Source: Kribbella amoyensis (GTDB lineage Bacteria > Actinomycetota > Actinomycetes > Propionibacteriales > Kribbellaceae). Taken from it: a stretch of DNA of 64,000 nucleotides. This document shows, one piece after another, positions 30,738 to 38,881 of this stretch (positions within the stretch are counted from its first letter, which is position 1; every line of letters starts with the position of its first letter). Under the pieces are notes generated by a model. That model saw only the letters and a list, made by a program, of their open reading frames with translations, was not told where the DNA came from and did no database searches. The stretch lies in contig NZ_VIVK01000001.1 in the NCBI RefSeq assembly GCF_007828865.1, positions 4,092,001 to 4,156,000 of the forward strand. The letters are read 5' to 3'. Both the position numbers and the translations under genes were made by a program.

Positions 30738-33050
30738 GTGCGGACGAGCTTCAGGGCGGGACGGTTGACGGCGGTCGTGGGGGTGGTGGCCGCGGTCCTC
30801 GCCGGCCTGCCGCTGGCCGCGGGACCAGCAGCAGCGGACCCGGCCGCGAGTACAGCGGTGGTCGCCGACGAGGCGAAGGTGGTGCCGATCCAGGTCACCG
30901 GCCCGGCGTCGTCGCGGTTCAACCTGGTGGTGATGGGCGACGGGTACACCGCCGCCGAACTGCCGAAGTTCCGCGAGCAGGTCGACAAGCACCTGAACAT
31001 CCTCTGGAGCATCGAGCCGTTCAAGTCGTACCGCAACTACCTCAACGTCTACGCGGTCGAGATCCCGTCTCCGCAGAGCGGCGTCGACTGCGACCCGGAC
31101 CTGACCTCGCCGAAGGTCGACACCCCGCTCAGCATGGGTTTCTGGGGCGGCTGCAACCCGGCCAGCGTCCAGCGCCTGCTCACGGTCAGCTCGGCCGCTG
31201 CCGCGCAGTACGCCGACCTGGTGCCCGGCACCACCTCGGCCAACCGGCAGATCCTTGCTATCGGCAACAGCGACACGTACGGCGGCGCGGGCGGCTCGTA
31301 CGCGACCGCGTCCGGCGGCAACGCGCTGTCGGCCCTGATCACCCCGCACGAGCTCGGTCACTCGCTCGGCGGCCTCCAGGACGAGTACGACTACTACGCC
31401 CGCGGCGACCGCGGCGCGCCGTACGCCGGGGGAGAGCCGAGCTCGATCCACCACACCCTGCTGACCGAGCAGCAGCTGCTCGACCAGCAGCGCAAGTGGT
31501 GGCGCTGGCTCGGTGAGGAGAGCGAGAGCGGCGGCCGGATCGGCCGGTACGAGGCCGGCATGTACGCCGGGTCCGGGGTCTGGCGGCCGAGCAAGCACTC
31601 GATGATGAAGGTGCTCGGGTACTACTTCGACCAGGTCTCCCGGGAGCGGATGACGCAGCGGATCTCGTCCCGCGCCGCGTTGTTCCAGGCAAGTACGCCG
31701 GCCGGGACGGTGGCCGGTGACCAGGTGGTCTGGCTGCAGACCCTGCACCCGGCCAGCCACGAGCTCGACGTCACCTGGACCCTCGACGGCGCCGTCGTCC
31801 CGGCGGGCAACAGCCGCGCCCTCGACCTCGGCACGCTCGACCTGGCCCCGGGGACGCACACGCTGACCGCGAAGATCGTCGACCCGACCGATTTCGTCCG
31901 CGATCCCGCGGTCCGCGACTCGCCCGCGCTGACCGAGACCCGGACGTGGACGGTCGACACCAGCCGCTCGGCCACGGCGGCGGAGGAGCCGGCGACGTTC
32001 ACCACGTCGACCGCGACCGATCACCCGGTGAACGCCGACGAGGTGGTCTACGTCGAGACGAGCCAGTCCGACACGGTCCAGCCGGCCGTGAGCTGGCGGC
32101 TCGACGGGCGCCTGGTCCCGAATCCGGGCAACGACCGCGATCTCGCCCTCGCCCCGCTCCAGCTGACCGGCCGGCACACCCTGACCGCGACGGTCGGCGC
32201 CGACACCCTGACCTGGACGGTCGACGGTGCCGAGCCCGTGGTCACGCCGACGATGTCCCGGCCGTTGCTGACGGTGACGAAGCCGAGCGGGCCCGAGTAC
32301 ATCTACAACGACGCGTTCACGATGAAGCTGACCGCGACGGACGACAGCGACGGGTACGTCGTGCCGGAGTTCCGGGTCGACGGGGACGGTTGGTACAACT
32401 ACTTCGGCTGGCCGACCGACGCGAACGCGCCGTTCCGGTTCACCGCCGAGGGCACAGAGATCGACCAGCTCGTCTACGGCAAGCTCGGCGTCCCGCGGGT
32501 GGTGCCGTGGGACGACGTCCCGTCGGGGTACGGACGGCACCAGGTCGAGTACCGCGCGATCGATGCCCCCGGCAACATCGGGTCGGCGGGCCGGTTCGCG
32601 GCCACGCTGCTCCGGCCGGTACCGGCCTGTACGACGACCGTGACGGGGACGCGGAGCGGGCCGCTGTACGTCGGATCCGGGGTGACCTGTCTCCAGGGTG
32701 CGACGGTGAACGGGCCGGTGACGGTCGCCGCCGGGGCCTCGCTGGTGAGTACGGATTCGACGATCTCGGGCCCGGTCAGCGCGTCCAGGGCCGTCCAGGT
32801 CCATCTGCTCCGGAGCAAGGTCAACGGTCCGGTCTCGCTCGACGGCACCACGCAGGCCGCGGTACTGGTCGGGACCACTGTCGGCGGACCCGTTTCCGTG
32901 GTCGGTGCGCGGACGACCGAGCCGGTCGTGCTGGCCGGGAACACCGTCAACGGCCCGCTCTCGTGCTCGGGGAACGCGGCCCCGCCGACCGACCTCCAGG
33001 CGCCGAACACGGTGGCCGGTCCCCGCGGCGGTCAATGCACTTCCCTCTGA
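30738..33050 (+). CDS. Secreted M64-family metallopeptidase with Ig-like and beta-helix C-terminal regions
   Basis: M64 peptidases include the Clostridium IgA protease. From the GTG at 30738, chosen because GGGGAGG lies nine bases before it, the protein has 770 residues. A signal peptide spans about 1-34 (ending AGPAAADP). The peptidase domain has FNLVVMGDGYTAAE (61-74) and the zinc motif HELGHSLGGLQDEY (204-217). Beta-sandwich segments follow at about 320-480, then a segment GYVVPEFRVDGDGWYNYFGW. The last 130 residues repeat xVNGPVxV about every 20-25 residues, as in right-handed beta-helix stalks. The true substrate is unknown. Confidence 0.9.
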   Translation: MRTSFRAGRLTAVVGVVAAVLAGLPLAAGPAAADPAASTAVVADEAKVVPIQVTGPASSRFNLVVMGDGYTAAELPKFREQVDKHLNILWSIEPFKSYRNYLNVYAVEIPSPQSGVDCDPDLTSPKVDTPLSMGFWGGCNPASVQRLLTVSSAAAAQYADLVPGTTSANRQILAIGNSDTYGGAGGSYATASGGNALSALITPHELGHSLGGLQDEYDYYARGDRGAPYAGGEPSSIHHTLLTEQQLLDQQRKWWRWLGEESESGGRIGRYEAGMYAGSGVWRPSKHSMMKVLGYYFDQVSRERMTQRISSRAALFQASTPAGTVAGDQVVWLQTLHPASHELDVTWTLDGAVVPAGNSRALDLGTLDLAPGTHTLTAKIVDPTDFVRDPAVRDSPALTETRTWTVDTSRSATAAEEPATFTTSTATDHPVNADEVVYVETSQSDTVQPAVSWRLDGRLVPNPGNDRDLALAPLQLTGRHTLTATVGADTLTWTVDGAEPVVTPTMSRPLLTVTKPSGPEYIYNDAFTMKLTATDDSDGYVVPEFRVDGDGWYNYFGWPTDANAPFRFTAEGTEIDQLVYGKLGVPRVVPWDDVPSGYGRHQVEYRAIDAPGNIGSAGRFAATLLRPVPACTTTVTGTRSGPLYVGSGVTCLQGATVNGPVTVAAGASLVSTDSTISGPVSASRAVQVHLLRSKVNGPVSLDGTTQAAVLVGTTVGGPVSVVGARTTEPVVLAGNTVNGPLSCSGNAAPPTDLQAPNTVAGPRGGQCTSL

Positions 33051-33056
33051 GCCCGA

Positions 33057-33099
33057 CCTGAGGGGAAGCTTTGCTCGGCGGGGCAAGGTGGCCCTCAGG
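33057..33099. terminator. Hairpin after the M64 protease gene
   Basis: The 8-bp arms CCTGAGGG (33057-33064) and CCCTCAGG (33092-33099) are perfect. Inside them CTTTGC and GCAAGG can pair with one wobble to lengthen the stem. It starts 6 bases after the stop codon and ends 10 bases before the next gene. Confidence 0.6.
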
Positions 33100-33109
33100 C
33101 GGGAAGTGA

Positions 33110-33610
33110 GTGGAGATGGAAGGACTACGGATCGCGGCGCTGCTGGCGGCCACGATCACCACCGGCATGGTCGCGGGCGTGTACGCGATCTGGGCGAACA
33201 CGATCATGCCGGGACTCGGCCGGACCGACGACCGGACCTTCGTCGGGGCGTTCCAGGCGATGGACCGGGCGATCCTCAACCCGGTCTTCATCGGCCTCGG
33301 GTTCCTCGGGTCGCTGGTGCTGACCCTGGTGGCCGGGCTGCTGCACCTCGGCGAGGACCCGCTGCCGTGGATCGCTGCCGCGTTCGTGCTGTACCTGCTG
33401 ACCGTGATCATCACGATCTCGGCGAACGTCCCGCGCAACGACGCGCTGCGGGCGGCCGGCGACCCGGACACGATCGACGTCGCCGCCGCCCGGGCCGCCT
33501 TCGACGAGGCGCGCTGGCGACGGTTCAACCTGGCCCGGACCGGCCTGAACACGGTCGCCTTCGGGCTGCTCGCCTGGGCGCTGTTCCTGGCCGGGAAAGC
33601 CGCCGCGTAA
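33110..33610 (+). CDS. DUF1772-type four-helix membrane protein
   Basis: The 166-residue protein has four predicted transmembrane helices and the DUF1772 pattern: GVYAIWANTIMPGLGRTDDRTFVGAFQAMDRA after helix 1 (kept partial here), NPVF before helix 2, and NVPRNDAL after helix 3. Some DUF1772 relatives act as anthrone oxygenases, but most have no known role. The GTG at 33110 has GGGAAG upstream; an ATG two codons later is an alternative. It lies between the M64 terminator and the TIGR03936 gene. Confidence 0.75.
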   Translation: MEMEGLRIAALLAATITTGMVAGVYAIWANTIMPGLGRTDDRTFVGAFQAMDRAILNPVFIGLGFLGSLVLTLVAGLLHLGEDPLPWIAAAFVLYLLTVIITISANVPRNDALRAAGDPDTIDVAAARAAFDEARWRRFNLARTGLNTVAFGLLAWALFLAGKAAA

Positions 33611-33666
33611 CCGGGGAGTGGGGCCGGGCCGTCCCCGCGGATGTGATGCCGGAGCGGCCCGGCTGC

Positions 33667-33672
33667 CAGAAT
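33667..33672 (+). promoter_or_regulatory. Candidate -10 box for a leaderless TIGR03936 gene
   Basis: CAGAAT lies six bases before the GTG at 33679. The same sequence and spacing precede the SARP gene. This supports the GTG start over an in-frame ATG at 33646. Confidence 0.35.
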
Positions 33673-33678
33673 GGCGGC

Positions 33679-34509
33679 GTGGCACCAGTACAAGCTCCGC
33701 CGTCCCAGCAACTGCCCGCGGTCCAGAAGTTGCGGATCCGCTTCGCCAAGCGCGGGCGGCTCCGCTTCACCTCGCACCGCGACTTCCAGCGCGCGTTCGA
33801 GCGGGCGGTCCGCCGGGCGGAGCTGCCGGTGGCCTTCTCGCACGGCTTCAGCCCGCACCCGAAGATCTCGTACGCCGGGGCCGCGCCGACCGGGGCCGCC
33901 TCGGAGGCGGAGTACCTGGAGATCTCGCTCACACACGAGCGGGAGCCGGAGCAGGTCCGGACCGCCCTGGACGAGGCGCTGCCGCCGGGGCTGGACATCC
34001 TCGAGGTGGTCACCGCGGGACCGGGGTCGCTGGCCGACCGGCTGGAGGTCAGCGAGTGGCTGATCGCGTTACCGGGCGTGGATCCGGCGGCGGCCGGGAC
34101 CGCGGTCGAGGCGTTCCTGGCCCGGGAGGAAATTCTGGTCGAACGCATGACCAAACGGGGCCTTCGCTCGTTCGACTGTCGGGGTGCCGTTCTCCGACTC
34201 GCGGTCGGGAGTGAACCGGCGCCGGTTGCGGCATGTGCGATACTGCAAGTGGTGTTACGGCACGGAACCCCGGCCGTGAGACCCGACGACGTTCTCGCCG
34301 GCGTGCTCGAAGTAGCGACGCTCCCGGTGACGGGCCCGGCTCTTCTGACCAGGCTCGCCCAGGGCCCGCTCATCGCGGCCTCCGGCACGGTGGACGATCC
34401 GCTCGCTCGTGACCGCGACGCCACCCAGGCGACCGCGGCCGGCCAGGCGGACGCCGGCCACCAGACGCATCCAGCGGAGGGCGACGCCGCCGCTCCGACT
34501 GCGCCCTGA
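33679..34509 (+). CDS. TIGR03936-family protein (DUF2344), partner of radical SAM TIGR03960
   Basis: The 276-residue protein has the conserved KLRIRFAKRGRLRFTSHRD start, AFERAVRRAELPVAFSHGF and HPKISYAGAAPTG. The family has no proven biochemical function. Its normal place is directly after the TIGR03960 radical SAM gene and before rne. Here the rne side is kept, with 145 bp between, while the radical SAM side is 14 kb away. The GTG is chosen for its fit to the family start and its spacing to CAGAAT. The last 35 residues are Ala/Asp-rich and probably disordered. Confidence 0.88.
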   Translation: MAPVQAPPSQQLPAVQKLRIRFAKRGRLRFTSHRDFQRAFERAVRRAELPVAFSHGFSPHPKISYAGAAPTGAASEAEYLEISLTHEREPEQVRTALDEALPPGLDILEVVTAGPGSLADRLEVSEWLIALPGVDPAAAGTAVEAFLAREEILVERMTKRGLRSFDCRGAVLRLAVGSEPAPVAACAILQVVLRHGTPAVRPDDVLAGVLEVATLPVTGPALLTRLAQGPLIAASGTVDDPLARDRDATQATAAGQADAGHQTHPAEGDAAAPTAP

Positions 34510-34654
34510 CAGCGCGGGGGAGCGGGACCCAGAAGGCTTCCGCCGCGCGGGCACCGTTGCCCGCCGTGGCGAACCGAGACCGCTTTCTGGCTGCGCCGGA
34601 CCTGTGACAGAGGTCCCCAGGGTGCGCCGGAAGGCCTGAGGAGACCCGCACCGC

Positions 34655-37600
34655 ATGCTCGAGAACGAGCCGAACGACACCACCGAGGCAGCCGACGGCG
34701 CTGCCACCGCCCCGCAGCCGGCGAAGAAGGCCGCTGCGAAGAAGACGACTCGCAAGCGCGTCACCAAGAAGGCCGCCGCGAGCGCCCCGACCGATGCCGC
34801 GGACCCTGTGGACACCGTGGCCACCGAGGCAGTGAGTACCCAGTCCGACGCCGAGGCGTCCGACCCGGCACCGGCCCCGGCGAAGAAGACTGCCAAGCGC
34901 CCGGCGAAGAAGGCGGCGGCCAAGGCCCCCGCCAAGAAGGCCGCGGCCAAGCGCACCACCCGCAAGACCGCCGCCGCCCAGGATCCACTCCCGGAAGCTG
35001 ACGAAGCAGCGACCGTGACCGCCGCCGACCCGGCCGCGGGCGAGTCGCTCGCGGACGCCGCCCCGGTCGTGGAGACCCCGGCCCCGGCCAAGAAGACCAC
35101 CCGCAAGCGCACCTCGAAGAAGGCCGCCGCGGCCGGGCTCACCACCCCGGACTCCCCGCTCACCGACGGACCGGTCGCCCCTGCCGACGACGCCGCGGCC
35201 ACCGCCGGTAGTGCGACCGCTGGTAGCGGCGTGACCGCTGGTACCGCGGCGACGGCCGTCGAGGCCGACACGGCCACCGAGGAAGAGACCGAACTCACCG
35301 CGGAGGCCGCCGCCCAGGCTGCCGCCGCGCCTGCGGAGCCGCAGGCGACCACCACGAGCGCCACCGACGGCCAGGCTGCCGCCGGCGAGCAGGCTGAGGC
35401 TGCGCCGCAGAGTGGGCGGCGGTCCCGGCGGCGGGCTCCTGCTGCCGCTGCCGTGCTGTTCCAGGCGCCGGAGCAGGTTGCCGCGCAGGCCGCTCAGGAG
35501 GTCGCCGAGCAGGCCGCCGCGACCAGCCCGGTCGAGGCGACGGCCGAGGTCACGCCGGAGGCGGGGACCGAGGAGCAGCCGACCACGTCGCGCCGCCGTC
35601 GCAGCCGACGGACCCGGGACGCCGAGGAGGCCCCGGCCGACCGCGCCGAGCCGGTCGTCGAGGAGGCCAAGCCGGACACCAAGCCGGAGACCAAGCCGGA
35701 GGAGGCCGAGGAGGCCACCGCCGAGGGCGAGTCCGACACCGATTCCGACGCGGACGAGCACGGTGAGGGCACCCGCCGTCGCCGTCGCCGCCGAGGCGGC
35801 CGTCGCCGCCGCAAGGCCGGCGACTCGGACTCCGACGAGCACTCCGACGACGACGAGCACGGCGCCGACGACGAGGCGGACGGCAAGTCCGACGGGTCCG
35901 ACGACGACTCCGACGAGGCGAGCGCCGAGTCCGACGACGACGCCGAGGGGTCCGGCAGCGGATCCCGCCGCCGGCGCCGCCGTCGCCGCCGCAAGGGCGA
36001 GGACTCCGGTTCGTCGCCGGACGACCCGGACGAGACCGTCGTCCGCGTCCGCGAGCCGCGCAGCAAGAACACCGCGAACGAGATCACCGCGGTCGAGGGG
36101 TCGACGCGGCTGGAGGCGAAGAAGCAGCGCCGCCGCGAGGGCCGCGCCGCCGGTCGCCGCCGCGCGCCGATCGTCACCGAGGCCGAGTTCCTGGCCCGGC
36201 GCGAGTCGGTCGAGCGGACGATGGTGATCCGGGCCCGCGAGGACCTGACCCAGATCGCGGTGTCCGAGGACAACGTGCTGGTCGAGCACTACGTCGCCCA
36301 GGCGGAGCAGAGCTCGCTGATCGGGAACGTGTACCTCGGCCGGGTGCAGAACGTGCTGCCCAGCATGGAGGCCGCGTTCATCGACATCGGCAAGGGCCGC
36401 AACGCGGTGCTGTACGCCGGTGAGGTGGACTGGAACACGCTCGGCGGCGGCAACGGGCCGCGCAAGATCGAGTCCGTGCTGAAATCCGGCCAGGCGGTCC
36501 TGGTCCAGGTGACCAAGGACCCGATCGGCCACAAGGGCGCCCGGCTGACCAACCAGATCAGCCTGCCCGGCCGGTACGTCGTGTACGTGCCGCGCGGGGG
36601 CAACGGCGGGATCAGCCGCAAGCTGCCCGACACCGAGCGGAACCGGCTCAAGACCATCCTCAAGGACATCGTCCCGGACGAGGCGGGCGTGATCGTGCGC
36701 ACCGCGGCCGAGGGCGCCTCGGAGGAGGAGCTGACCGCCGACGTCAGCCGACTGCAGAAGTACTGGACCGAGATCGACAAGAAGTCGAAGAACGGCCAGG
36801 CACCGCAGCTGCTGCACGGTGAGCCCGATCTGCTGATCCGGGTGGTGCGCGACCTGTTCACCGAGGACTTCACCAAGCTGGTGATCTCCGGCGACGACGC
36901 GTTCGACCAGGTTCGCGCGTACGTCTCCGACGTCGCCCCGCACCTGGCCGACCGGGTGGAGAAGTGGAGCGGGGACAGCGACGTCTTCGCGAACTTCCGG
37001 ATCGACGAGCAGATCAAGAAGGCGCTGGACCGCAAGGTCTGGCTGCCTTCGGGTGGTTCGCTGATCATCGACCGGACCGAGGCGATGACGGTCGTCGACG
37101 TGAACACCGGCAAGTTCACCGGCTCCGGCGGCAACCTCGAGGAGACCGTCACCAAGAACAACCTGGAGGCGGCCGAGGAGATCGTTCGGCAGCTCCGGCT
37201 CCGCGACATCGGCGGCATCATCGTGATCGACTTCATCGACATGGTGCTGGAGTCGAACCGGGACCTGGTGCTGCGCCGGCTGGTCGAGTGCCTGGGCCGG
37301 GACCGGACCAAGCACCAGGTGGCCGAGGTGACGTCGCTGGGCCTGGTCCAGATGACCCGCAAGCGGATCGGTACCGGGCTGCTCGAGGCGTTCAGCGAGA
37401 ACTGCGACCACTGCGGTGGCCGCGGCCTGATCCTGCACGACGAGCCGAAGGAGTCGCGCCGCCGGGCCGACGGCCGCAACGGTCACGACCACGGCGCCAA
37501 GGGTGGCGGCGACGGCGAGAACAAGAAGAGCTCGCGCCGCAACCGCCGCGGCAAGAACCGCGACGAGGACCACACCGAGTCCACCGAGGCCGCCACCGGC

Positions 37601-38035
37601 GGTAACGGCAACGGTGACGCCGCCCAGCGGCTGGCCCAGATCGCGGCCGCCTCCAACGGCAACGGCAACGGCAACGGCAACGGGCACCAGGCCGACGGCG
37701 AGTCCACCGAGGCTCCGGCCGAGGCGGCGCACGCCGACCACGGCACGTCCGCCCAGACCAGCGCTGACCAGGGCGCCACTGACCACAGTGGTGACCAGGG
37801 CAGCGGTGAGCGGGGCGCTACGGACCAGGGCGCGGCGGACCGGGGTACGGGCGAGCAGTCCGCGGCCGACGGCGACCAGGGCAAGGCGGAGCAGAACGGG
37901 ACGCCCTCCAAGAGCACCCGGCGGCGGCGTGGCGGCCGTGGCCGGGCGAAGGCGGAGAGCGACGGCAGCGCGGCGAGCAGCACCGATTCGGACGCCGGGA
38001 CCACGGCGCCCGAGCTGGTGTCGACGTCACACTGA
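34655..38035 (+). CDS. rne: Ribonuclease E/G family endoribonuclease
   Basis: RNase E/G cleaves single-stranded RNA in mRNA decay and rRNA maturation. The 1126-residue protein has a long N-terminal extension (about 1-500) with AKKAAAK-type repeats and alternating Asp/Glu and Arg blocks. An S1 domain follows near 550-640 (SLIGNVYLGRVQNVLP), then the catalytic region with DRTEAMTVVDVNTGKF (Asp near 814) and the zinc-link CDHCGGRG near 917. The C-terminal tail is disordered and contains NGNGNGNGNG. This layout, with scaffold-like extensions on both sides of the core, is typical of actinobacterial RNase E/G. It lies just upstream of rplU-rpmA, the normal order. Confidence 0.95.
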   Translation: MLENEPNDTTEAADGAATAPQPAKKAAAKKTTRKRVTKKAAASAPTDAADPVDTVATEAVSTQSDAEASDPAPAPAKKTAKRPAKKAAAKAPAKKAAAKRTTRKTAAAQDPLPEADEAATVTAADPAAGESLADAAPVVETPAPAKKTTRKRTSKKAAAAGLTTPDSPLTDGPVAPADDAAATAGSATAGSGVTAGTAATAVEADTATEEETELTAEAAAQAAAAPAEPQATTTSATDGQAAAGEQAEAAPQSGRRSRRRAPAAAAVLFQAPEQVAAQAAQEVAEQAAATSPVEATAEVTPEAGTEEQPTTSRRRRSRRTRDAEEAPADRAEPVVEEAKPDTKPETKPEEAEEATAEGESDTDSDADEHGEGTRRRRRRRGGRRRRKAGDSDSDEHSDDDEHGADDEADGKSDGSDDDSDEASAESDDDAEGSGSGSRRRRRRRRRKGEDSGSSPDDPDETVVRVREPRSKNTANEITAVEGSTRLEAKKQRRREGRAAGRRRAPIVTEAEFLARRESVERTMVIRAREDLTQIAVSEDNVLVEHYVAQAEQSSLIGNVYLGRVQNVLPSMEAAFIDIGKGRNAVLYAGEVDWNTLGGGNGPRKIESVLKSGQAVLVQVTKDPIGHKGARLTNQISLPGRYVVYVPRGGNGGISRKLPDTERNRLKTILKDIVPDEAGVIVRTAAEGASEEELTADVSRLQKYWTEIDKKSKNGQAPQLLHGEPDLLIRVVRDLFTEDFTKLVISGDDAFDQVRAYVSDVAPHLADRVEKWSGDSDVFANFRIDEQIKKALDRKVWLPSGGSLIIDRTEAMTVVDVNTGKFTGSGGNLEETVTKNNLEAAEEIVRQLRLRDIGGIIVIDFIDMVLESNRDLVLRRLVECLGRDRTKHQVAEVTSLGLVQMTRKRIGTGLLEAFSENCDHCGGRGLILHDEPKESRRRADGRNGHDHGAKGGGDGENKKSSRRNRRGKNRDEDHTESTEAATGGNGNGDAAQRLAQIAAASNGNGNGNGNGHQADGESTEAPAEAAHADHGTSAQTSADQGATDHSGDQGSGERGATDQGAADRGTGEQSAADGDQGKAEQNGTPSKSTRRRRGGRGRAKAESDGSAASSTDSDAGTTAPELVSTSH

Positions 38036-38042
38036 CCCCGGT

Positions 38043-38092
38043 TTGACCCGCTTGTGACGCGCCCCGTAAACTTGAGCTTCGGCGCGCGTCAC
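38043..38092 (+). promoter_or_regulatory. rplU promoter with the -10 box inside an inverted repeat
   Basis: TTGACC (38043-38048) and TAAACT (38067-38072) are spaced by 18 bp and fit a housekeeping promoter. The -10 box lies in the loop of an inverted repeat: GTGACGCGCC (38054-38063) against GGCGCGCGTCAC (81-92 of the same hundred), with a two-base bulge. The repeat could end rne transcripts or act as an operator. The transcript would start near 38079 and carry a leader of about 100 nt. Confidence 0.55.
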
Positions 38093-38178
38093 GCGTGCCT
38101 CCTTTGTGTGGGCCGCCAAGTGTAGGTCTGTGCAGGCCCCGAGTAAGTCTTCCGAACAAACAGAGAGTGAGATCCACG

Positions 38179-38496
38179 GTGTACGCGATCGTGCGCAGTG
38201 GCGGCACCCAGCAGAAGGTCGCCGTCGGCGATGTCATCGAGATCGACAGCCTGACGGACCAGGTCGGCGACACGGTTTCGCTGCCCGCAGTCCTCGTCGT
38301 CGATGGCGACACCGTGACGACCGATGCTGCCGCGCTGGCCAAGGTGGCCGTGTCCGCAGAGGTCCTCGGCCGCACCAAGGGCCCGAAGATCAACATCCTC
38401 AAGTACAAGAACAAGACCGGTTACCGCAAGCGCCAGGGGCACCGTCAGCACTACACCCAGGTCAAGGTCACCGCGATCGACGCGAAGAAGAAGTGA
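38179..38496 (+). CDS. rplU: 50S ribosomal protein L21
   Basis: L21 binds 23S rRNA in the large subunit. The 105-residue product from GTG 38179 starts [20 protein letters not shown] and ends [10 protein letters not shown], the full L21 length. [19 protein letters not shown] is the conserved C-terminal block. Longer in-frame starts upstream would add an unrelated sequence. It is followed by rpmA after 11 nt. Confidence 0.97.
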   Translation: MYAIVRSGGTQQKVAVGDVIEIDSLTDQVGDTVSLPAVLVVDGDTVTTDAAALAKVAVSAEVLGRTKGPKINILKYKNKTGYRKRQGHRQHYTQVKVTAIDAKKK

Positions 38497-38507
38497 GCTG
38501 ATCAGTC

Positions 38508-38768
38508 ATGGCACACAAGAAGGGCGCGGCGTCCACCCGTAACGGGCGGGACTCGAACGCGCAGCGGCTCGGCGTCAAGCGGTACGGCGGCCAGCTGGTC
38601 AACGCCGGCGAGATCATCGTCCGGCAGCGTGGCACCCACTTCCACCCGGGCAACCTGGTCGGCCGTGGCGGCGACGACACCCTGTTCGCGCTGGCCGAGG
38701 GCCAGGTCGAGTTCGGCACCCGCCGGGGTCGTCGCGTCGTGAACATCGTCCCGGTCCCGGCGGAGTAA
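38508..38768 (+). CDS. rpmA: 50S ribosomal protein L27
   Basis: L27 reaches the peptidyl transferase centre. The 86-residue protein begins [20 protein letters not shown] with the short N-terminus typical of actinobacteria, so no protease processing is needed. The block [20 protein letters not shown] is diagnostic. It is co-transcribed with rplU and followed by a strong terminator-like hairpin. Confidence 0.97.
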   Translation: MAHKKGAASTRNGRDSNAQRLGVKRYGGQLVNAGEIIVRQRGTHFHPGNLVGRGGDDTLFALAEGQVEFGTRRGRRVVNIVPVPAE

Positions 38769-38796
38769 CACCGCCACCCGGTACAGCAAGCCTTGT

Positions 38797-38835
38797 GAAA
38801 GGGCGGGTCGCGGAATACCGCGGACCCGCCCTTTC
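38797..38835 (+). terminator. Intrinsic terminator-like hairpin after rpmA
   Basis: The stem pairs 38797-38813 (GAAAGGGCGGGTCGCGG) with 38818-38835, 17 bp with one bulged base and a 4-base loop AATA. It begins 28 bases after the rpmA stop. No T-tract follows. It should reduce read-through from ribosomal genes into obgE. Confidence 0.85.
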
Positions 38836-38881
38836 GCTGTGTGTAGCACGAACCCCAGCAGTCCGAAGGAAAGAGACATCG

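Noticed and set aside
30585-33086. Reverse open frame of about 830 codons opposite the M64 protease
   Set aside because: The forward frame has a signal peptide and HELGH zinc motif. The reverse frame is Arg/Gly/Val-rich noise.
34370-37786. Reverse-strand open frame of over 1100 codons opposite rne
   Set aside because: The translation is Gly/Arg/Val low-complexity and mirrors the rne codon bias. rne has clear S1 and catalytic motifs on the forward strand.
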